From assembly GCF_037392515.1 (NCBI RefSeq), contig NC_090287.1:15179001-15243000 (forward strand): DNA of 64,000 nt. Reading direction: 5' to 3'. Source of the stretch: Haliotis asinina (Eukaryota; Mollusca; Gastropoda; Lepetellida; Haliotidae). Below are positions 1 to 9,600 of this stretch, piece by piece. The translations under genes were made by a program, and so were the position numbers. Position 1 is the stretch's first letter; each line of letters opens with the position of its first letter. The notes under the pieces were generated by a model that saw only the letters and a program-made list of their open reading frames with translations, was not told where the DNA came from and did no database searches.

Positions 1-400
1 TCAAACTGATACCTTACCTTACATCCTCACACTTGCTATTATTCACCTCACACTTACTGACCCTTCACCTCACTCTTACTGATACTACCCTACACTTACT
101 GATAATGTACCTCACACTTGCTGACCTCAAACGTACACTTAACTTAACACTTACTGACACTTCACCTCACCCTTACATTTCAAATCACACTCACTGACCT
201 CACACATACACTTAACCTAACACTTACTGACACTTCACCTCACCCTTACATTTCACCTCACACTTACTGATCTCACATTTACACTTAACCTCACACATAC
301 ACTTCATCTCCCACTTATTGACCTCAAACTTACTGACACTTCACCTCACTCATACTGACATCAGACTTACACTATACTTAACACTTCCTGACCTCATACT
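1..400. repeat. Degenerate tandem repeat of CACTTACTGA/CCTCACA motifs
   Basis: Short units such as CACTTACTGA, CACTTCACCT and CACTTAACCT recur irregularly from the left edge to about 400. The stretch is purine-poor on the plus strand and would lie in the ANAPC1 intron after the exon at 780-631. No coding exon was recognised in bases 1-600. Confidence 0.6.
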
Positions 401-630
401 TACTGATGCTATAGCATAGTTTATTAACACTATACCAGGTGCTACAGACACTTTACAAAATGCATACAGAATCTTCACCATATACATACTCACATTACCA
501 TATATACAGACACTGTTTCTAATCTTTTCAATATTCGCCATTGTTTCTTGCAAGTTACACAGACACATGTTTTCAAACAATGATTATGAAATCAGATGCA
601 TACACATGCTCCTGTACACAATGGTCCTAC

Positions 631-3600
631 CTCGTCATCAAACCTTGCATCCATGGCACTAGGCGGTCGGCTGGAGGTGAAGATACCTCCCCGGGCAGGG
701 CTCCCCAAGGGGGTGACTGCTCTCTGCATGCTTGCTGACCATGAACCCACAGGTAACATTGGAATGTGCACATGACTGACCTGAAAGGAACAGTAGGGGT
801 AATAAAAATGTTGTATATATCATTCATTCCAACTTTAGGTACCTAGTGAAAAAAAAGACATAGCCTTGATACTGAAATTAATTCAAAACAGAACTTAATT
901 AACTCAACACCTTGACAAGTATCTATATATCCCACTCAAGTCAGTCCTCGACCCACTTATAATGCTTGTACACACCACTCAGGTTAGTCCTGTACCCACC
1001 TTGGTAGTGCCTGTATACACCACAATGATCCCTGAAGGCTCAAGCACCAACAGCAAGTCTAGACTCTGTATCACAATAGAAAACATTTCAACAATGTCAC
1101 CATGTACAACACACTCCAATATGTTCAACAACACAAGCTTCAGAGATATTAACATAACCAGGCATTTCAAATATTAACAAATACTGGCAAGAAGAAATGT
1201 CCATGATGTGAAGTGAATTACAACTGAACATAACTATGTATTTCAATACCATCTATAAGCAGCTGCCCTCTGTCAGGCGCCTCTGTCAGGAGGTTTCACA
1301 TACCTCAATAGGTGTGACATCCTTGGCCTGCAGCACAGTGACAGAACCAAAAATTAGCTGACTCAAGTCGTTACTCTCCTCAAACTTCACACACCTGTAA
1401 GCAAGGATCATCCACTCATGATTATGTCTAGTGTGTGTCTAGTGTCCTTCATGTATCACAAGCATTTTGTATACTTGTTTGTTTGTTGTTTAACCCTCTC
1501 TCAGCAGACCCGTGAAGGTCCCGGGGTGGAATAGGCCTTCAGCAACCCATGCTTGCCATAAAGACCCGTGAAGGTCCCGGGGTAGAATAGGCCTTCAGCA
1601 ACCCATGCTTGCCATAAAGACCCGTGAAGGTCCCGGGGTAGAATAGGCCTTCAGCAACCCATGCTTGCCATAAAGACCCGTGAAGGTCCCGGGGTGGAAT
1701 AGGCCTTCAGCAACCCATGCTTGCCATAAAGACCCGTGAAGGTCCCGGGGTAGAATAGGCCTTCAGCAACCCATGCTTGCCATAAAGACCCGTGAAGGTC
1801 CCGGGGTAGAATAGGCCTTCAGCAACCCATGCTTGCCATAAAGACCCGTGAAGGTCCCGGGGTAGAATAGGCCTTCAGCAACCCATGCTTGCCATAAAGA
1901 CCCGTGAAGGTCCCGGGGTAGAATAGGCCTTCAGCAACCCATGCTTGCCATAAAGACCCGTGAAGGTCCCGGGGTAGAATAGGCCTTCAGCAACCCATGC
2001 TTGCCATAAAAGGTGACTATGCTTGTCGTAAGAGGCGACTAACGGGATCGGGTGGTCAGACTAGCTGACTTGGTTGACACATGTCATCGGTTCCCAATTG
2101 CGCAGATCGATGCTCATGTTGTTCATCACTGGATTGTCTGGTCCAGACTCGATTATTTACAGACCGTCGCCATATAGCTGGAATATTGCTAAGTGCGACA
2201 TAAAACTAAACTCACTCACTCACTCACTCACTCACTCTCTCAGCAAAAATACAGCTGTATGGTGGTATTTACTGTGAATTACAGAGTCTGGTCTACACAG
2301 TTCAGAGATGGACAATTTTTCCTTATCCTGACTCATGCTTATTATGCTTGTCTCCTTCTTCTATCCGAACATAGTGGAACACTTGAATCCCTTGAAGTTC
2401 CCTTCATTGAAGAGGACGTAAAATCTACACACTGGGTTTCGAGTCAAGCAAGTCACCAAACCTGACCACCCCATCAGTAACCTCTTATGACAAGCATGGC
2501 TTGTTAATTCTAGCACAGAATTCTCCAGTTCTTTATTTTGTATATACACTGGAGACAGAATTTGGTACATAAATTATTACCAAAACATGAAATCAATTGT
2601 TTTTTACTTCAAAGATCAGATATGTGGCCACAACAATGTTGCTCAAACAAGGAAAATCTTTGTTCCAAGTTTTGACTTAGCCAAGTAACTGCTCACATAT
2701 GCTGTCAAAAAGAGAACGGATAATAATAATCTGTTTGGGCATTGTGCATGGAGAAATGTGTATGATGAATGAACTATTATTACAACCAGTACAAGAAAAA
2801 TGACAATAAAACTGTAAGATGCTGAAGACAACCACAATGTTCTCACCTGAGCTGCTGTCTGTAGGGCACCATGAAACACAGATACTGCTGGCCACAGAAG
2901 TCTTTACACAGAAATGCCTTGGATGACTTTCCTAGTGGTCCATCCCTAAAAACATGACATAGGTGACTGAGTGAGTGAGCAAGCGAGTGTGGTTTTACAC
3001 AATGTTCCAGTGAGTGAGTGAGTGAGTTTAGTTTTATGCCGCACTCAGCAATATTCCAGCTGTATGGCAGCGTATTGTAAATGATCGAGTCTGGACCGGA
3101 CAATCCAGTGATCAATAACATGAGCATCGATCTGCAGAATTGGGCACCGATGACGTGTCAACCAAGTCAGCGAGCCTGACCAACCGATCCCGTTAGTCAC
3201 CTCTTACGACAAGCACAGTCACCTTTTATGGCAAGAATGGGATGCTGAAGGCCTATTCCACCCCGGGACCTTCACGGGTCCGCAATGTTCCAACAATATC
3301 ATGGTAGGGGACACCAAAAATGGGCTTCACACATTGTACCCATGTTGGAACCTGGGTCTTCGGCAGGACAAACAAACACAGACTACACCACCACCCCTTA
3401 TGACATAGGGACCAACACTGAATATTTTCCGTACTTGAGAACTTAGGATATAATTTCAGGGACACTTCACTTCAGTGATATCCATTAGATTTCAAAAGGA
3501 GTGAGAAAGGTGTATAATGTTTAGGCTGCTTTGACCAGAATTTCAACATCACAACTGTGTGTAAGTATTATCTGAAGCAAGTGATTACTGTTTGAGGTCC

Positions 3601-6600
3601 AATGTCAAAAGTATTCATCACTTTGGGAATACTTTAAAGCATCCAAATTATGTTGTCAAACCAAGAAACATAATCAGGCAAATCTTGGATTCAAACTTGC
3701 AACCAGGTTTCTGGCAAGATGTCTAATTCAGTGCAAAAGACTTTTCATCTACTGCAAATCTGAGCTGATGAAGATGAGATTGAAGACTGATCTTCACATG
3801 GTGTGTTAGCCATGGATAGGATGGTTCCATGGATGGGATGGTTCCGGGTCTGAGGGTCTGATTCATGTAATCTAAACATCTGTGGTTTTGAAAACCTACC
3901 TCATTGGAGGTGGTGGTTCAGTCCATAGATGGTCGAAACATATCTCTGGTTTGAGAGGTGCCTCAAACTCTGTGATGCTGTCATTGCCAGTAAGGGAAAC
4001 ATTGTGTGAACCACTAGGGGTGCGGAAGTAGGCCCCTGGGGACCGGGCCGATGCAGGGGACGGGGAGTGAAACCTGTACATCGATGATGACCCTGCCATG
4101 CCAGGAGACTGGGAACGGCTGCAACAGAAACAAAGAGCATGACTAAAAACTACATTGATGGGATTGGATGGGTAGGTGGGCAGGATGGATGGATGGGATG
4201 GGATTAATAGATGGATGGAAGATGGATGGAAGATGGAGTGGATGGCTGGAAGAAGGGAGGATAGGTAAATGGATGGAGGATCGATGGTAGGAAGGGAGGG
4301 AAGGCGGGGAAGGAGGAATCAAGAGCAGGTAAACCAGAGGTTGACGACCTGACCAGACAATATAAGCATTTACCTTTAAAGGATTTCTTGTTTGTTTAAT
4401 GATGCACCAAGGAACAAAAGAGCATACTGTAAATAACACAATACTGTACTGAATCTATAGAGGAGTGCTGCACTACCTGACAGCGGCCATGTTGGTGACA
4501 CTAGGACTCTGCATCCGGGACAGTCCTGCGGGGGAGGAGATCCGCCCGGAGAAACTGCGGAGTGGTGACACACATGGAGACTGGCCGGAAATGTTGGTGA
4601 AGAAGCGGGAATGGTTGCTGCTTGATTGGTTGTGGCCTGGCGTCCCAGACATGAGATGGAGGAAGCTTGTGTTGTCCAGGGCAACGGACAAAGTGCTCTG
4701 CTCCTAGTGATGGAAATAAAATGCCAATATGTTGAGATAGAAATCTGGGTAGAAAGATTGAGCAAATTTTCCTTACATCAAAATACAAATTAGAGATACA
4801 ATATCTAATTGGAAAACTGTTAAAAACATCTGAGATTATCACCATCAACCTTCCCATTCAAATAGTTATGATCTGTGTCACAAGTGTCAACTCAAATAGG
4901 TCATCACTGTAGTGTTTATTATTTTATTATCAAAAATAATTATGTGTAATTATTTATACTTATTTGTATATTTATCTAGAGTTGTAAGAGTTGATTTTTT
5001 TTCTTCCTTCTCTTTTTCTGGCACAGTTTCACACATTATGTATGTTACAAAAGTTTTACATCAAATAATTTCGTACATCTGCTCTTGCTGAGCGTATCCG
5101 CCATACAGAGTGAAGTCCCAGCTCTGTGTCGTACGTGAATGCCAGGGAGGGGTTTGTGCTGGTGAACACCAGGTGTTGAGTGTTGTCAGTCATGTAGCAG
5201 ACTTTGGGTGAGCCACCACCTCCTACAAAGAGACAAAAGTGAGTGAGTGAGTGAGTTAGTTTCAGGCTGCTTTTAGGAATATTCCAGCCGTATCACAGTG
5301 CAGGGCACCAGAAATGGACTTCACATATTGTACCCTTTTTGGGAATCAAACCCCAGTCTTTGGCATAACAAGTGAACACTTTAACCACTAGACTTCAACA
5401 CTGCCCCTACAGAGATAAGAATCAATACATGAACCATCACTTAGTGAATATTGTTTTATGCCGCAGTCAATCTTGACATTAGCAACATCCAACAAACTGA
5501 CCCAGGACAATCTATCCACCCATTATAATTTAGTCAGCAATGATATCATTAGTAACCTCCCACAAACTGACCCAGGACAATCTATCCACCCATTATAATT
5601 TAGTCAGCAATGATATCATTAGTAACCTCCCACAAACTGACCCAGGACAATCTATCCACCCATTATAATTTAGTCAGCAATGATATCATTAGCACCCTCC
5701 CACAAGTTGACCCAAGACAACCTATCCACCCATTATAATTTAGTCAGCAATGATATCATTAGTAACCTCCCACAAGCTGACCCAAGACAACCTATCCACC
5801 CATTATAATTTAGTCAGCAATGATATCATTAGCACCCTCCCACAAGCTGACCCAAGACAACCTATCCACCCATTATAATTTAGTCAGCAATGATATCATT
5901 AGTAACCTCCCACAAGCTGACCCAAGACAACCTATCCACCCATTATAATTTAGTCAGCAATGATATCATTAGTAACCTCCCACAAGCTGACCCAAGACAA
6001 CCTATCCACCCATTATAATATAGTCAGCAATGATATCATTAGTAACCTCCCACAAGCTGACCCAAGACAACCTATCCACCCATTATAATTTAGTCAGCAA
6101 TGATATCATTAGTAACCTCCCACAAGCTGACCCAAGACAACCTATCCACCCATTATAATTTAGTCAGCAATGATATCATTAGCACCCTCCCACAAGCTGA
6201 CCCAAGACAACCTATCCACCCATTATAATTTAGTCAGCAATGATATCATTAGTAACCTCCCACAAGCTGACCCAAGACAACCTATCCACCCATTATAATT
6301 TAGTCAGCAATGATATCATTAGTAACCTCCCACAAGCTGACCCAAGACAACCTATCCACCCATTATAATTTAGTCAGCAATGATATCATTAGCACCCTCC
6401 CACAAGCTGACCCAAGACAACCTATCCACCCATTATAATTTAGCCGTATAAAACAAGAAGCAACAAAATGTCAAGGTTTGGTGTCTTTATATCACACTCA
6501 GCAATATTCCATGATATGTTGACATGATCAGCTAGCTACTTTAGACTGTTAAAACAGTGGAAATTTTAATATAATTTTCAAAAACCTTTGAGCCATGTAA

Positions 6601-9600
6601 ATACACAGACAACATGGTCTGAGTAAGCCCCAGCACGATAGTCTAAGGTATAGGATAAACAACATAAGCTGGCCATCTTCATAAATCCACACTAAAGTAA
6701 AATCAGTATACAGCTGGAGTGTGTAGGGGCTGGACCAACACCTTACTGCTTTCACTGTATCAGTAGGATGCAGCAATATGACTGACCTGAAGTCTTGGTG
6801 ATGATTGGAGCAACCTCGTCCAGGGGATGCAGCATGCTGAACAGCACAGTCTGGTTGGGAGCATTCCTGGAGCATGATACTGTTATGTAAAGCCTCACAC
6901 AAGGACCACAGAAAATGATGTCATGCTCAGAAGCAGAGTCCAACCTATCTACAACATGCTCTGGATTGAAGACGTCCATCTAGAGACATAATTATGATAT
7001 ATACTATTAAGACTAGTACTAATGGGGGCAAAAACTAAAGACTGCAGAAAACAAAAAGAAGTGCTTCTCCACAACAATTCAGGCACCACCCCCACTACTG
7101 AGTAATACAGTTCACTCAGTCAAACTCGGACTCTGGATTTCTCGGATTGCTCTAAAAAATAATCTGAACTTAGGCTCCCGACGTAATCTTTCTTTATTGT
7201 CAAAATGAAAAACCTCTGTATCTCGGACTCTCATTATTTCGGATTTCAGTAAAAAATGTCAGTCTGAAAAGGTAGTTACACATAAAAATATTCCTTTATA
7301 ATTCGGACTGAGCAGGAAGTCCACTTATCCAAGACCGATGAACACTTATTAAGTTATTTACCTTTGATGCAATTAACACTACATTTGTACACGTGATGCA
7401 ATTAGCACTACATTTGTACACGTGATGCAATTAGCACTACACGTATAAACTTTAATTGAGATGATCCTGTAAACGCAGTGTCCATGTCAGTATGCATTTA
7501 AGAGGCCTTCCGACACAGTGTGATATCAATCAGGCCAAAATGTCTGAGTTGACCACAAAATCACCCACATCCTCATAGTCACTTGTAACCACAATAAAAA
7601 TAATCAGTGATGCTGAAATCTGTGTAACTTAGACTTCTGTTAAATTCAGACTTTTTAGTCGGCCCCAAACCAGTCCAAACTAGACAGAGTGCACTGTCTA
7701 CAGACATTCCGATATCAGATAAAACTTGAGCAGCTGACTGACAGATTGCTGAAGTCTGCACACTTCATAATATTTCAAATTACAACATTTTGTATGTAGT
7801 ACAAACTTAAAGGTAAAGAGAGAACTTCTAATGATTAATGACTAAATATATGTAAGAATTTATTACAATGAGTAGAGACATTTCGGTGTAGAAAATCTTA
7901 ATACCTTTATGCATCACTTGTTTCATAAAGGTGTTAGAATGAACACAGAAACATTGCTTCTAATTGTAATAAAGAAGATGTTCATCTCTATATCTTATCC
8001 TTACTTAGTAAACGACACAAGCAACATAAAACAGAAAAAACAACATACTTTTTTGGGACTATGCTTGTTGTAAGAGGCGACTAATGGGATCGGGTGGTCA
8101 GACTCGCTGACTTGGTTGACACATGTCATCGGTTCCCAATTGCACAGATCGATGCTCATGTTGTTGATCACTGGATTGTCCGGTCGAATATTTACAGACC
8201 GCTGCCACACAGCTGGAATATTGCTGAGTGCAACAAAAAAATAAACTCACCCACTCACTCACTTACTTTTTTGGCATAGTGATTTCAGCATGAGATAGTG
8301 TTCTCTCAAATATAAGTCCATTTTTCATTTTCCACATTTTGGCAACCTACAAAAAAAAAAAAAACTTTTGCATATATCTTACATAAAGACCCACATATTG
8401 GTTCAAAAGGTCTGATGCTAATTCTGCAAAACCACAAGTTGATGGATAAGACTTCATGATCCAATACTTAATAAATGTTGCACTTGGGTTCACGAATCAT
8501 TTCAGCATGATTACGAAACTAGTCATTGTGTAACTGAACTATCTATAATCATCGCTGCAAAACATCATATGCAACATAATGTCAGCTTCACTATGATGTA
8601 AAAATAACTTGTTAACAAGTCTAAATACTATCTCGGAGACTACAGATACAGGTCATTCTGAAGGATGGTCTCTGAACTGAACACAATTTCAGAACTTTTT
8701 CAGAACATATGCGCCTTAGTGAGTGTGTTTTTTTTCAGTCCAAGATGATGAATGTAAACTTGACATGGAAGAAGAAGGATTTACGCTGGAACAATAGATT
8801 ATCACTTAAACTCATGATCATGCCTTAGGAACTGTAACGTAAGTCAGTTGCTCTCTTAGTAGTTCACGGGAATCAGTGATAGGTACAACTCTGGACTGAC
8901 CTGGAAGGGCAGGGCTGCCACATACTCCCCTCCCTTGTCCATGAAGAAAGTAACGTTGGTAGCTTCTACAACACATACACCAGTCTGGACCATCCCTTCA
9001 ACACAGAACACATGGAATCTATGAAGTAAACTACATACTGGTTGTTCATTTTTCATTTTCACATGACAACTGCCGGCTCGACTATGATCATAGATACATA
9101 CAGTCCGTTTGGCTCAAAAGCAGACCTATGAATTGCAGTCTAGCTCGAAAACTAATCAACGTAACATACTCAATGAAACACTGACCATCATCAGAACATC
9201 ATACTCACTCTGTGGGGTTTTCTCTGGACTCCTCCCTTGTAATAAACAGTGAACTGTGTCAATATTTTAATGACAGTTTGTTCAACAACTTTTTTATTAT
9301 TAGGACAAAAATTCTGTAAAAAAACCCTCACAGTTGGTATGATGTTTTGATCATGATCAGTGTTTCATTGAGTATATTGTGCTTATTAGTTTTCGAGTTA
9401 CATTGCAATTCATCGGACTGCTTTTGAGCCAAACGGACTATAAACAGCAACGGATTCCTCTTACCACAAGCATTGGTTGCTGAAGATCAATTCTAACCCT
9501 AATCTTCATGGCTATTTTTATCAACAAGTATAATGAAGCTTAATATTGCCTAAAAAGGTGTGCCTAACACAATATTTTTTATGAATATTGGTCAGTGCAA

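Noticed and set aside
350..580. 76-codon minus-strand frame where the next ANAPC1 exon might be expected
   Set aside because: The translation does not resemble the APC1 segment expected after the exon 780-631, and no convincing acceptor is present.
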